Part shown: piece by piece, positions 16,419 through 24,569 of the stretch
How positions within the stretch are numbered: the first letter of the stretch is position 1
Layout: every line of letters begins with the position of its first letter
DNA from: Pseudodesulfovibrio hydrargyri
Lineage (GTDB): Bacteria > Desulfobacterota > Desulfovibrionia > Desulfovibrionales > Desulfovibrionaceae
DNA length: 64,000 bases
Assembly (NCBI RefSeq): GCF_001874525.1
Contig: NZ_LKAQ01000004.1
Coordinates: forward strand, 2,199,590 to 2,263,589
Direction: 5' to 3'
Made by a program: the position numbers and the translations under genes
Notes under the pieces: generated by a model
The model's database searches: none
Seen by the model: the letters and a program-made list of their open reading frames with translations, nothing else
Told to the model about the DNA's origin: nothing

Positions 16419-17399
16419 CCCTTCCTTGATGTCTTCCTTGATGCGCATGCCGAAGTGGCGTCCTGCCTCGTCGGTGCGCACGAGAATCTTGTCCCCGACC
16501 TTGAGGGTGACCACGGACACGGGTTCGCCCTTGTCCGAGACCACTCGGATGGTTTCGGCGTTCTGCAGGAACACCTGGCCGCTCTTCACGCCGCCGGCGG
16601 TCTTGACCTCGGCGGAGATCAGCAGCATGGGCCGGACCTCGACCTTGACGCGGCCCACGGTGGCCAGGGAGGTGGCCCCGTCCGCGCCCACGATGAGCAC
16701 GTCCGTGCCCGAGGAGAGTTCCTCGAGATAGGTGGTCTTGTCGCCGGGCATCTGGGCGTAGGCGTGGACCGCGCCCGCGTTGACCCGGAAGGGGCGGGCG
16801 GCCACGTAGGGGTTGGATTCGGTCTCGGCGTGGACCAGGAAGGAGAAGGCGCTGGAATTGCCGATGAGCATGCCCTGGCCCTTCTTCAGCATGGAGATGG
16901 TGTCCACGCAGACGCGGTGGCCCAGGCCGGTGGATTCGATGGCGGTGACGGTGGCGGTGGAAAGTTCCATGGTCCCCTGGGAGAGTTTGAGTTCGGCGAC
17001 GATTCGCTTCAGGTCGGCGGCCCCCTCGGGCAGGACCACGATGGTGTCGCAGCCCCGCTCCAGGATGCCCGCGGCGAGCAGGGCCCGGTCCAGGGATTCG
17101 CATTCCAGGGCCAGGGTGTCCACCTGGGCCAGGATGTTCTCCACCGGAATGATCTCCCAGCCCTTCTTGAGGACCACGTTCTTGCCCGCCTGGATGGCCT
17201 TGACGGCCACGTCCTCGTCGGCCTTCTTGGTCAGCTCGACCACGGGCATGTCCTCGGGGGTGATGACGGTGACCCGGCCGAGCGCCCGGACGGCGTCCGC
17301 CTTGTCCTTCTCGACCATGACGGCGTCCACGCCGGATTCCAGGGCCAGGGTGACCAGGGTCTTGTCGAAGGGCACGGATTTGAAGATGACTTTTTTCAT
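16416..17399 (-). CDS. aroB': 3-dehydroquinate synthase II
   Basis: Oxidises and cyclises 2-amino-3,7-dideoxy-D-threo-hept-6-ulosonate (ADH) to 3-dehydroquinate with NAD+. It replaces the DAHP/AroB route used by most bacteria. The 327-residue product matches the archaeal-type family, with ESTGLGHRVCVDTISML, GMLIGNSSAFSFLVHAETESNPYVAARPFRVNAGAVHAY, and SGTDVLIVGADG. The pairing with ADH synthase 10 bases upstream strongly supports the call. Such gene pairs are known in Desulfovibrio species. Confidence 0.94.
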   Translation of the reverse strand: MKKVIFKSVPFDKTLVTLALESGVDAVMVEKDKADAVRALGRVTVITPEDMPVVELTKKADEDVAVKAIQAGKNVVLKKGWEIIPVENILAQVDTLALECESLDRALLAAGILERGCDTIVVLPEGAADLKRIVAELKLSQGTMELSTATVTAIESTGLGHRVCVDTISMLKKGQGMLIGNSSAFSFLVHAETESNPYVAARPFRVNAGAVHAYAQMPGDKTTYLEELSSGTDVLIVGADGATSLATVGRVKVEVRPMLLISAEVKTAGGVKSGQVFLQNAETIRVVSDKGEPVSVVTLKVGDKILVRTDEAGRHFGMRIKEDIKEG

Positions 17400-17409
17400 G
17401 ATGGTTCCG

Positions 17410-18207
17410 CTATGCGTTAAGGTGGTTGAGGGCGGCCTCGACGGACTCGTCGCCGTGGACGATCATGTTCAGGGCCTCCACCAGGCGGGTGGGGTTCTCG
17501 TGCTGGAAGACGTTGCGGCCCACGGACAGGCCCGCGCCGCCCGCTTCCAGGGAGTCGTGGACCATCCGCAGGAAGGCTTCGGTGCTGTCGAGCTTGGGGC
17601 CCCCCGCGATGACCACCGGGATGCAGCAGGCGTCGCACACGCGGGCGAAGGTCTCCTTGTCGCCGGTGTAGTTGACCTTGACCACGTCCGCGCCCAGCTC
17701 GGTGCCCACGCGGGCGCAGTGGGCCACGATCTCGGGGTCGTACTCGTTCTTCACCTTGGGGCCGCGCGCGTAGACCATGGCCAGGAGCGGGATGCCCCAG
17801 TTGGCGGCCTCGGAGGACATCCTGCCGAAATCGCCCAGCATGGCGGCCTCGGTCTCGTCGCCGAGGTTGCAGTGGATGGACACGGCGTCCGCGCCCAGCC
17901 GGATGGCGTCCTCCACCGAGGCGACCAGGGATTTGGCGTTGGGGAAGGGGGAAAGGGTGGTCGAGGCGGACAGGTGGACGATGAGCCCGATGTCCTTGCC
18001 CTGGGCCCGGTGGCCGCAGCGGACCAGCCCCTTGTGTTCGATGACGGCGTTGGCCCCGCCGTCCACGACCCGGCCAACGGCCTCGCGCATGTCGACCAGC
18101 CCGTCGATGGGGCCGACGGTCACGCCGTGGTCCATGGGGACCACGATGGTCCTGCCCGTGTTGCGGTTGAAGATGCGCTCCAACCTGATGGCTTTACCGA
18201 TGTGCAT
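17410..18207 (-). CDS. aroA': 2-amino-3,7-dideoxy-D-threo-hept-6-ulosonate (ADH) synthase
   Basis: A class I aldolase-like TIM barrel that condenses a 6-deoxy-5-ketofructose phosphate with aspartate semialdehyde to open the alternative route to dehydroquinate. The 265-residue product has the family motifs [36 protein letters not shown] and the likely Schiff-base Lys in [11 protein letters not shown]. It is the first large gene of the operon and is preceded by a leader peptide and terminator, so it should be controlled by attenuation. Confidence 0.93.
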   Translation of the reverse strand: MHIGKAIRLERIFNRNTGRTIVVPMDHGVTVGPIDGLVDMREAVGRVVDGGANAVIEHKGLVRCGHRAQGKDIGLIVHLSASTTLSPFPNAKSLVASVEDAIRLGADAVSIHCNLGDETEAAMLGDFGRMSSEAANWGIPLLAMVYARGPKVKNEYDPEIVAHCARVGTELGADVVKVNYTGDKETFARVCDACCIPVVIAGGPKLDSTEAFLRMVHDSLEAGGAGLSVGRNVFQHENPTRLVEALNMIVHGDESVEAALNHLNA

Positions 18208-18265
18208 GTTCTCTCTCCTTTGAAGTTGTTTGCCTCAAGGAGCCGACTCATGGTCGGCGGCCGGG

Positions 18266-18303
18266 AAAAAACAAGGGCCGCCGGCTTTCGCCTGCGGCCC
18301 TTG
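18266..18303 (-). terminator. Leader terminator of the aromatic operon
   Basis: CAAGGGCCGC (18303-18294) pairs perfectly with GCGGCCCTTG (18281-18272) over 10 bp, followed on the minus strand by TTTTTT (18271-18266). It sits about 60 bases ahead of the ADH synthase start, where it can only act as an attenuator. Confidence 0.85.
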
Positions 18304-18434
18304 AAGAAGTTCTTGCTATCCCGTGATCCACCGTTTGGTTACACAGCACCTCTTCCAAGCCCGCAGGCGTGGCTAAACCAATACCAAAAGTAAAAGTTGG
18401 AAAAGTATGCGTTGGAAACGGTGGTGCAGTTCAT
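18290..18434 (-). promoter_or_regulatory. Alternative hairpins of the aromatic attenuator
   Basis: The leader segment GCCTGCGGGCTTG (18368-18356, codons 23-27) can pair with CAAGGGCCGCAGGC (18303-18290): eight contiguous pairs, a small internal mismatch and four more. This uses up the 5' arm of the terminator stem, so antiterminator and terminator exclude each other. A further perfect 9-bp pairing joins CCACCGTTT in codons 4-7 (18424-18416) with AAACGGTGG after the leader stop (18336-18328). The pairings are read directly; the switching model is inferred. Confidence 0.65.
18339..18434 (-). CDS. Aromatic-rich leader peptide
   Basis: A 31-codon frame from ATG (18434) to TAA (18339-18341). Codons 10-20 read YFSNFYFWYWF: nine aromatic residues in eleven, covering Phe (four), Tyr (three) and Trp (two). 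This is the hallmark of an attenuator leader. The rest of the peptide is unremarkable. No strong Shine-Dalgarno is seen, and the likely -10 box lies so close that the mRNA may be nearly leaderless. It precedes a U-tract terminator and the ADH synthase gene. Confidence 0.8.
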   Translation of the reverse strand: MNCTTVSNAYFSNFYFWYWFSHACGLGRGAV

Positions 18435-18442
18435 GGCAAATA

Positions 18443-18471
18443 GAGCTACACTCTCAAGGCGATGCTGTCAA
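18443..18471 (-). promoter_or_regulatory. Candidate sigma-70 promoter of the aromatic operon
   Basis: TTGACA (18471-18466), a 17-base spacer, then TAGCTC (18448-18443) preceded by TG. The start of transcription would fall near 18436, almost at the leader ATG. A perfect TATAAT lies further up (18519-18514) but has no good -35 partner. Confidence 0.5.
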
Positions 18472-18691
18472 CTAAAACTTTTGTCACGATTTCGAGGAGA
18501 TAGCCTATGATGCATTATATTCTTGCGACCGGCGGTCATTTTTAGCTATTTTTGACAATTTTTTACATATTGACAATTTTGGGGTAAATTTCATCCTGCA
18601 AAAATGTAATTTATCACAAAAATGATAAAATCAGACTATGAAAACAGAGGAGAAAGGCTTGATTTTACGCCAATAGCAATAAAAACCGTGA

Positions 18692-18708
18692 TTGGCACGA
18701 CTCTTGAT
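18692..18708 (+). promoter_or_regulatory. Sigma-54 promoter of amtB-glnK
   Basis: TTGGCACGACTCTTGAT fits the -24/-12 consensus YTGGCACGRNNNTTGCW at every fixed base except one (A for C in the -12 box). Spacing is exact. It lies 50 bases ahead of the amtB start. Nitrogen control of ammonium transporters by sigma-54 and NtrC-like activators is well established. Confidence 0.85.
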
Positions 18709-18757
18709 AAGAGAGGCGCAGGTTAGAAACGCATTCCATTCAAAGAGGAGTATTGCA

Positions 18758-20116
18758 ATGTTTTCGAGAAAGTCCCCGACCCATGTTTCCAAGAGGCTCG
18801 CCATCGGCGCGGCCGCTTTGGTAGCAGCCCTGGCCCCCACCTTCGCCTACGCCCAGGAAGTGGAGGTCCTCACCCAGTCCAACGCCAACATCCTGTGGAC
18901 GTTGATCGCCGCCTGTCTGGTCATGATCATGCAGGCCGGCTTCGCCTGCGTCGAGTGCGGTTTCACCCGCGCCAAATCCGCCGGTAACATCATGATGAAG
19001 AACTTCCTGGACTTCGCCGCCGGGTCGATCGTCTTCTTCCTGTTCGGTTTCGGCGTCATGTTCGGCCTGGACGCGGGCGGGTTCATGGGTACCTCCGGTT
19101 TCGCCCTGGGCGGTGTGGCCGAAGGCGACATGATGTGGACCTACACCTTCTGGTTCTTCCAGTCCGTGTTTGCCGCCACCGCCGCCACCATCGTCTCGGG
19201 CGGCATGGCCGAGCGCACCAAGTTCGGCAGCTACGTCGTCGTCTCCATCGTTATTTCCGGTTTGATCTACCCCATCTCCGGCCACTGGGCCTGGGGTTCC
19301 CTGTGGCTGGGCGATGACGGCGCCGGTTGGCTGGAAGCCCTGGGCTTCTGCGACTTCGCCGGTTCCTCCGTGGTCCACTCCGTGGGCGGCTGGATCGCCC
19401 TGGCCGGCGCCCTGGTGCTCGGCCCGCGCATCGGCAAGTACTCCGAGGACGGCAAGGCCAACGCCATCCCGGGCCACAACATCCCGCTGGCCGGTCTGGG
19501 CGTCTTCATCCTCTGGTTCGGCTGGTTCGGCTTCAACCCCGGCTCCACCACCACCGCCGACGACACCATCGGCCTGATCGCCATGAACACCTCCCTGGCC
19601 GCCTGCGGCGGTACCCTGGGTGCCATGATCTTCTCCTGGTTCCGTTTCGGCAAGCCCGACATCTCCATGACCATGAACGGCTGCCTGGCCGGCCTGGTCG
19701 GCATCACCGCGCCCTGCGCCACCGTCACCCCCGGCCCGTCCATCATCATCGGCCTGGTCGCCGGCGTGCTGGTTGTCCTGGCCATCGAGTTCATCGACAA
19801 GGTCCTCAAGATCGACGATCCGGTCGGCGCGTCTTCGGTCCACGGCGTCTGCGGCGCCTGGGGCACCATCGCCTGCGGCCTGTTCAACGTCGACGGCGGC
19901 CTGTTCTACGGCGGCGGCATGGGCCAGCTCGGCGTCCAGCTGATCGGCGTGGGCGTGTTCTTCGTCTGGGCCTTCGGCGCCGGCTTCATCCTCATGAACA
20001 TCGTCAAGGGCGTCTTCGGCATCCGCGTCACCAAGGAAGAGGAACTCAAGGGCCTGGACATCGCCGAGCACGGTTCCGAGTCCTACAACGGCTTCCAGCT
20101 CTTCAGCAACGAGTAG
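18758..20116 (+). CDS. amtB: Ammonium transporter
   Basis: The 452-residue inner-membrane channel for ammonium belongs to the Amt/MEP/Rh family. The ATG at 18758 follows AGAGGAG and gives a signal peptide ending at TFAYA, as in E. coli AmtB. About eleven membrane helices follow, with family motifs such as CVECGFTRAKSAGNIMMKNFLDF, GGMAERTKF, DFAGSSVVHSVGGW (pore His) and SVHGVCGAWGTIACGLF (second pore His). Thirty-eight bases separate it from glnK. The pair forms the classic transport-plus-gate unit, driven by the sigma-54 promoter. Confidence 0.96.
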   Translation: MFSRKSPTHVSKRLAIGAAALVAALAPTFAYAQEVEVLTQSNANILWTLIAACLVMIMQAGFACVECGFTRAKSAGNIMMKNFLDFAAGSIVFFLFGFGVMFGLDAGGFMGTSGFALGGVAEGDMMWTYTFWFFQSVFAATAATIVSGGMAERTKFGSYVVVSIVISGLIYPISGHWAWGSLWLGDDGAGWLEALGFCDFAGSSVVHSVGGWIALAGALVLGPRIGKYSEDGKANAIPGHNIPLAGLGVFILWFGWFGFNPGSTTTADDTIGLIAMNTSLAACGGTLGAMIFSWFRFGKPDISMTMNGCLAGLVGITAPCATVTPGPSIIIGLVAGVLVVLAIEFIDKVLKIDDPVGASSVHGVCGAWGTIACGLFNVDGGLFYGGGMGQLGVQLIGVGVFFVWAFGAGFILMNIVKGVFGIRVTKEEELKGLDIAEHGSESYNGFQLFSNE

Positions 20117-20154
20117 TCGAAGCGTAACCAGAGATCATTCAAGGAGAATATAAA

Positions 20155-20487
20155 ATGAAGCTCATCATAGCATACATCAGGCCCGAAAAGCTCAACGACG
20201 TGAAGCAGGCCCTTTACGCCAAGGAGATCTACTCCCTGTCCGTGACCAACATCCTGGGCTCGGGTCGCCAGAAAGGTTTCACCGAGACCTACCGCGGCGT
20301 GCAGATGGAAGTGAACCTGCTCAAGAAGGTCCGCCTCGAGATCGGCGTCAACGACGACTTCGAGCAGAAGGCCATCGACGCCATCCTGACCTCCGGCCAG
20401 ACCGGTTCCGAAGGCGACGGCGTGATCTTCGTCTCCGAACTGACCAAGGCCATGCGCATCAGGACCGGTGAGGACGGCATCCTCTAG
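20155..20487 (+). CDS. glnK: P-II family nitrogen regulator
   Basis: The 110-residue product reports nitrogen and energy status and gates AmtB. The T-loop [12 protein letters not shown] is present. The residue matching Tyr51, the uridylylation site of enterobacterial P-II proteins, is Met here (VQMEV), although Tyr46 is kept. The C-terminal part, [21 protein letters not shown], differs slightly from the usual B- and C-loop sequence. It starts after AAGGAG. Binding of ATP, ADP and 2-oxoglutarate is expected, but not classical uridylylation. Confidence 0.93.
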   Translation: MKLIIAYIRPEKLNDVKQALYAKEIYSLSVTNILGSGRQKGFTETYRGVQMEVNLLKKVRLEIGVNDDFEQKAIDAILTSGQTGSEGDGVIFVSELTKAMRIRTGEDGIL

Positions 20488-20511
20488 AACGGATTGCGAA
20501 AGCATATAGGC

Positions 20512-20543
20512 GCCGGGGCGGCGTCGACCACCGCCGCCCCGGC
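20512..20543 (+). terminator. GC-rich hairpin after glnK
   Basis: GCCGGGGCGGCG (20512-20523) pairs perfectly with 20532-20543 across an 8-base loop, 24 bases after the glnK stop. There is no T-tract, so termination may be partial. Confidence 0.6.
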
Positions 20544-20569
20544 CTTAGGCTTAAGTCAAGGCACTCTGG

Positions 20570-21850
20570 TTGATAAACGTAACGGCCGACAGGCAAGGTA
20601 TTTCAGTGTTGACCGCAGTGCCAGACATACGCAAGATCATTGAAAATCGTTCGCTGATCACGCACTTCCAGCCCCAAGTCTCCCTGAAGAGAAAGGCGGT
20701 TGTCGGGCTGGAGGCGCTGAGCAGGGGGTTCGACCCCCAGAGCGGAGAAATCATACCTCCAACCCTGCTGTTCGAGCAGGCCCGGGACAGGGCATCCCGG
20801 CTCGCCCTGGACCGGGCCTGCCGAACCAACGCGGCGGAGTCCTTCGCCGCGCTGCACAGGAAAGACAAGAGCATGATGCTCTCCATGAACATCGACGCCT
20901 CCTGCATCAACGAGGAGACGCGCGGTTCCTGCCACGTGCTCAACCTGGTCACCCGCTGCGGCATCAGCCCGAGCAACGTGATCATCGAGATCATCGAATC
21001 CCGGTGCGAGGACATGGACGCCCTCATGGCCTTCGTCAAGTTCTACCGGGAAAACGACTTTCTCATCGCGCTCGACGACGTGGGCGCGGGTTTTTCCAAC
21101 CTCGACCGCATCCCCCTGCTCAAGCCCGACGTCATCAAGCTGGACCGCACGCTCATCAGCGGCGTGGACAAGCACTTCCACAAGCTCGAAGTGGTCCGCA
21201 GCTTCGTCCAGATGTCCAACCGCCTCGGCTGCCTGGTCCTGGCCGAGGGCGTGGAGACCGCGGAGGAGGCCATGTGCCTGCTGTCCAACGGGGTGGACGT
21301 GTTCCAGGGATACTATTTCGCCCGGCCCGCGCCGGGGCTGGACGCGGTGCCCGGCATGGCGAGCAAGGTGGACGCCCTGGCCGAGCGGCACCGCGAGAAC
21401 CGCACCCAGCAGATCGCGGACGACAAGCGGCTGTATTCCAGCTACGACCTGACCGTGCTGACCATGTGCCAGGAGCTGGCCGAGACCCAGGCCAAGGACA
21501 TGGGCCAGGTCCTGGCCAAATTCGTCGATACCTACGACAGCGTGGAGTGCCTGTACGTCCTGGACATGCGCGGCAACCAGATCACCGACACCGTGTGCGA
21601 CCCGCGTCGGCTCAAGACCAGCAAGCGTTTTCTCTACGAGCCCGCCGAGGTGGGCGCGGACCACTCGCTCAAGGAATACTTCCTGCCCATCCAGGCGGGC
21701 CTGGAGAAGTTCACCACCCGGCCGTACATCTCGCTGGCCTCGGGCAATCTGTGCATCACCATCTCCCATATGTTTTACCATAAGAGCAGCGGCCGTCACC
21801 GCATCCTGTGCGTTGACATGTCACGGGCCGAAGAGGGAGGCCCCCGATAG
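20570..21850 (+). CDS. EAL-domain cyclic-di-GMP phosphodiesterase
   Basis: The 426-residue product should hydrolyse c-di-GMP to pGpG. The EAL domain spans about residues 22-265 and appears intact: EAL at 48-50, SMNID (metal Asn), EIIES (metal Glu), ALDDVGAGFSN (paired Asp), the catalytic Lys in IKLDR, AEGVET and QGYYFARP. The C-terminal 150 residues form a separate sensor-like domain of the type seen in other EAL proteins, with CLYVLDMRGNQITDTV. No membrane segments. The start is uncertain: TTG at 20570, or GTG at 20606 after AGGCAAGG. Confidence 0.9.
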   Translation: MINVTADRQGISVLTAVPDIRKIIENRSLITHFQPQVSLKRKAVVGLEALSRGFDPQSGEIIPPTLLFEQARDRASRLALDRACRTNAAESFAALHRKDKSMMLSMNIDASCINEETRGSCHVLNLVTRCGISPSNVIIEIIESRCEDMDALMAFVKFYRENDFLIALDDVGAGFSNLDRIPLLKPDVIKLDRTLISGVDKHFHKLEVVRSFVQMSNRLGCLVLAEGVETAEEAMCLLSNGVDVFQGYYFARPAPGLDAVPGMASKVDALAERHRENRTQQIADDKRLYSSYDLTVLTMCQELAETQAKDMGQVLAKFVDTYDSVECLYVLDMRGNQITDTVCDPRRLKTSKRFLYEPAEVGADHSLKEYFLPIQAGLEKFTTRPYISLASGNLCITISHMFYHKSSGRHRILCVDMSRAEEGGPR

Positions 21851-21873
21851 GGTTGGCCGCGCGCTCAAAAGGG

Positions 21874-21909
21874 AACCGCCCGGTCCGGCATATGCCGGAC
21901 CGGGCGGTT
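21874..21909. terminator. Perfect 36-bp palindromic bidirectional terminator
   Basis: AACCGCCCGGTCCGGCAT is followed directly by its exact reverse complement. It lies between the convergent EAL gene and metK, flanked by an A-run on the left and a T-rich stretch on the right, so it can serve both. Confidence 0.9.
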
Positions 21910-21932
21910 TATATTTGGGGCGGTGCGCGGAG

Positions 21933-23102
21933 CTAGATCTTGCAGGCGGTGCGCAGATCGTCCACGGCGTCGGTGGCTTCCCAGGTGAACTCGGGCAGCT
22001 CGCGGCCGAAGTGGCCGTAGTTGGTGGTCTTCTGGAAGATGGGGCGGCGCAGCTTGAGGCGCTCCTGGATGAAGTAGGGGCGCATGTCGAAGACCTCGGT
22101 CACGGCCTTGGTCAGCTGCTCGTCCGAAACCTGGCCGGTGCCGCGCGCGCTGACCACCACGGACACGGGCTCGGCCACGCCGATGGCGTAGGCGATCTGC
22201 ACCTCGCAGATGTCGGCCAGGCCGGCGGCGACCACGTTCTTGGCCACGTAGCGGGCCATGTACGCGCCGGAGCGGTCCACCTTGGACGGGTCCTTGCCCG
22301 AGAAGGCGCCGCCGCCGTGCGCGCCCGCGCCGCCGTAGGTGTCGTTGATGATCTTGCGTCCGGTCAGGCCGCAGTCGCCCACCGGGCCGCCGATGACGAA
22401 CCGGCCGGTGGGGTTGATGTAGGTCTTCAGGCTGTCGTCGATCAGGTCCTCGGGCAGGGTGTGCATGATGACTTCCTTGAGGATCGCCTCCTTCAGGTCG
22501 GAGTAGGCGATGTTCTCGTCATGCTGGGAGGAGACGACCACGTTGTCGATGCGCACGGGCTTGCCGCTGTCGAACTGGACGCAGACCTGGGTCTTGCCGT
22601 CCGGGCGCAGGAAATCGAGGATGCCCTCCTTGCGCACGTAGGTCAGGCGGCGGGACAGCTTGTGGGCGTAGTAGATCGGGGTGGGCATGAGGGTGGGGGT
22701 CTCGTTGGTGGCGAAACCGAACATCATGCCCTGGTCGCCAGCGCCCTGGTCCTCGGGCTTGACCCGGTCCACGCCCTGGGCGATGTCCGGGGACTGCTTG
22801 TCGATGGACGAGATGACCGCGCAGGTCTGCCAGTCGAAGCCCATGGTGTCGGAGCTGTTGTAGCCGATGTCCTTGATGGTGTTCCGGACGATCTCCGGAA
22901 AGTCGGCGAAAGCGGTGGTGGAGATTTCACCGGCGATGAAGGCCATGCCGGTGGTCACCAGGGTCTCGCAGGCCACGCGGGCGTTCGCGTCCTGGCCGAT
23001 GATGGCGTCCAGGATGGCGTCGGAAATCTGGTCGGCCACCTTGTCGGGGTGGCCTTCGGTCACGGACTCGGAAGTGAAAAGGTATTTGCCTTCGATCTGC
23101 AT
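21933..23102 (-). CDS. metK: S-adenosylmethionine synthetase
   Basis: Makes AdoMet from methionine and ATP. The 389-residue product carries [19 protein letters not shown] with its ATP-binding His and Asp, [10 protein letters not shown], and [23 protein letters not shown] with active-site Asp, Lys and Arg. It starts 31 bases after panD and probably shares its transcript. No SAM riboswitch is visible upstream. Confidence 0.97.
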   Translation of the reverse strand: MQIEGKYLFTSESVTEGHPDKVADQISDAILDAIIGQDANARVACETLVTTGMAFIAGEISTTAFADFPEIVRNTIKDIGYNSSDTMGFDWQTCAVISSIDKQSPDIAQGVDRVKPEDQGAGDQGMMFGFATNETPTLMPTPIYYAHKLSRRLTYVRKEGILDFLRPDGKTQVCVQFDSGKPVRIDNVVVSSQHDENIAYSDLKEAILKEVIMHTLPEDLIDDSLKTYINPTGRFVIGGPVGDCGLTGRKIINDTYGGAGAHGGGAFSGKDPSKVDRSGAYMARYVAKNVVAAGLADICEVQIAYAIGVAEPVSVVVSARGTGQVSDEQLTKAVTEVFDMRPYFIQERLKLRRPIFQKTTNYGHFGRELPEFTWEATDAVDDLRTACKI

Positions 23103-23133
23103 CGGGCCCTCCTTCAGGGATGCTTGATGTCGT

Positions 23134-23514
23134 CTAGAAATCCGGGTTGATGAGTTCGCACTCGAGGATTTCGTCGACGGTATTGTTCTTGCCTGCGATG
23201 ACGACCCTGGGTTTGCGGGTCTTCGCTTCGTTTTCGTCCAGCCACATGTATGCGGCGATGATCACGCGCTGGCCGACGCCGCCCTTGTGCGCGGCGGCTC
23301 CGTTCAGGCAGATCTCGCCCGGTTGGCCGGGGATGGCGTAGGTGGTCAGCCGCTCCCCGTTGTCCAGGTTGTACACGTCCACCTGTTCGTAGGGCAGCAG
23401 TCCCACCGTCTTCATCAGCCTGGTGTCGATGGAAATGCTCCCCCGGTATTCCAGGTTCGCGCAGGTAATGGTCGCGCCATGGATCTTGGCGCTCAGGAAA
23501 CATCTTTGAGCCAC
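23134..23514 (-). CDS. panD: Aspartate 1-decarboxylase (pyruvoyl type)
   Basis: Makes beta-alanine for pantothenate. The 126-residue proenzyme self-cleaves at Gly25-Ser26 in YRGSISID to form the pyruvoyl group. [32 protein letters not shown] and the C-terminal part fit the family. It lies four bases after panC, so both pantothenate inputs are made from one transcript. Confidence 0.96.
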   Translation of the reverse strand: MAQRCFLSAKIHGATITCANLEYRGSISIDTRLMKTVGLLPYEQVDVYNLDNGERLTTYAIPGQPGEICLNGAAAHKGGVGQRVIIAAYMWLDENEAKTRKPRVVIAGKNNTVDEILECELINPDF

Positions 23515-23518
23515 GGGT

Positions 23519-24367
23519 CTAAACCTCTATCAGTATATTATCTATCAGCCGGGCCTTGCCCATGCGCACGGCCACGGCGGCCAGTGCGGAGCGGGCGATG
23601 GCTCCAAGCGGCGAAATTTCGTCCGGATCCACGATCTCGATGTAGTCCACCTGGCCCATGGGCAGGGCGGCGGCGTACTCGTCGGCCAAAAAGCGCTTCA
23701 GGGCCGCGCAGTCGCGCTCCCCGCCCCTGGCCTTGTCCGCAAGCTTGAGCAGCCCCTTGCGGATGTTCGGGGCCGCGGCGCGCTCCTCCTCGGTCAGGTA
23801 GGCGTTGCGGGAGCTTAAGGCCAGGCCGTCCTCCTCGCGCACGATGGGGTGGCCGATGAGTTTGACCGGCATGTTCAGGTCGCGGACCATGCGGCGCAGG
23901 ATGGCGAACTGCTGCCAGTCCTTTTCGCCGAACACGGCCACCTCGGCCTGGGTCAGCATGAACAGCTTGGTGACCACCGTGCACACGCCCCGGAAATGGA
24001 TGGGCCGGGTGGCTCCGCAGAGGTTCTCGCCCAGCCGGGGGACCTCCACCCAGGTGGCGTGGTTGTCCTCGTACATGGCCCCGGGCTCGGGCGCGAAGAG
24101 CAGGTCCACGCCGTGGGCCTCGGCCTTGGCGCGGTCGCTTTCAAAGTCTCGCGGGTAGCTGTCCAGGTCTTCGTTCTCGCCGAACTGGGCCGGGTTGACG
24201 AAGACCGAGACCACCAGCCGGTCGCACTCGGGCCGCGCCCGGTCGATGAGGGAGGTGTGGCCGTGGTGCAGGTAGCCCATGGTCGGCACAAGGCCGATGG
24301 AGTGCCCCTGCCCGCGCCAGGCAAGGCACTGGCGCTGCAATTCAGTCGGATCGGTGATGATATTCAT
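23519..24367 (-). CDS. panC: Pantothenate synthetase
   Basis: Condenses pantoate with beta-alanine using ATP. The 282-residue product has the HIGH-like VPTMGYLHHGHTSLID, FVNPAQFGENEDL, and VFGEKDWQQFAILRRMV with Lys and Gln at the active site. ALSSRNAYL is the KMSKS-equivalent loop. The ATG at 24367, after GAGGCGAACC, fits the family N terminus better than a start nine codons further up. Confidence 0.95.
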   Translation of the reverse strand: MNIITDPTELQRQCLAWRGQGHSIGLVPTMGYLHHGHTSLIDRARPECDRLVVSVFVNPAQFGENEDLDSYPRDFESDRAKAEAHGVDLLFAPEPGAMYEDNHATWVEVPRLGENLCGATRPIHFRGVCTVVTKLFMLTQAEVAVFGEKDWQQFAILRRMVRDLNMPVKLIGHPIVREEDGLALSSRNAYLTEEERAAAPNIRKGLLKLADKARGGERDCAALKRFLADEYAAALPMGQVDYIEIVDPDEISPLGAIARSALAAVAVRMGKARLIDNILIEV

Positions 24368-24569
24368 GGTTCGCCTCGAAGCTTGGTTGAACACCTGACA
24401 GATTTACCCGGGGGAGTCAAACAAAATGTTTATATCTGGATGTATTGATATAGTTTGGCGGGAACGACCCGGAATGAGGCGGTTCAGGGTGAAAAAACCG
24501 GTGTTGTCACGGACCATTACCCAAACTTTTGTTTGAGAAAAAACGGGCCTCGTTGTACCGTGGCGCATT

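Larger units (their letters stand above)
18435..18757. other. Divergent regulatory region between the aromatic operon and amtB
   Basis: These 323 AT-rich bases hold the minus-strand promoter above and, for amtB, a sigma-54 promoter (18692-18708). Between them are two copies of TTGACAATTTT (18552-18562 and 18570-18580), 18 bases apart and 112-140 bases upstream of the sigma-54 site. They are placed like enhancer sites but do not match a site I know. No gene is seen. Confidence 0.55.

Noticed and set aside
23103..24569. SAM riboswitch ahead of metK
   Set aside because: metK follows panD by 31 bases and no riboswitch-like fold could be recognised in the spacer or upstream of panC.
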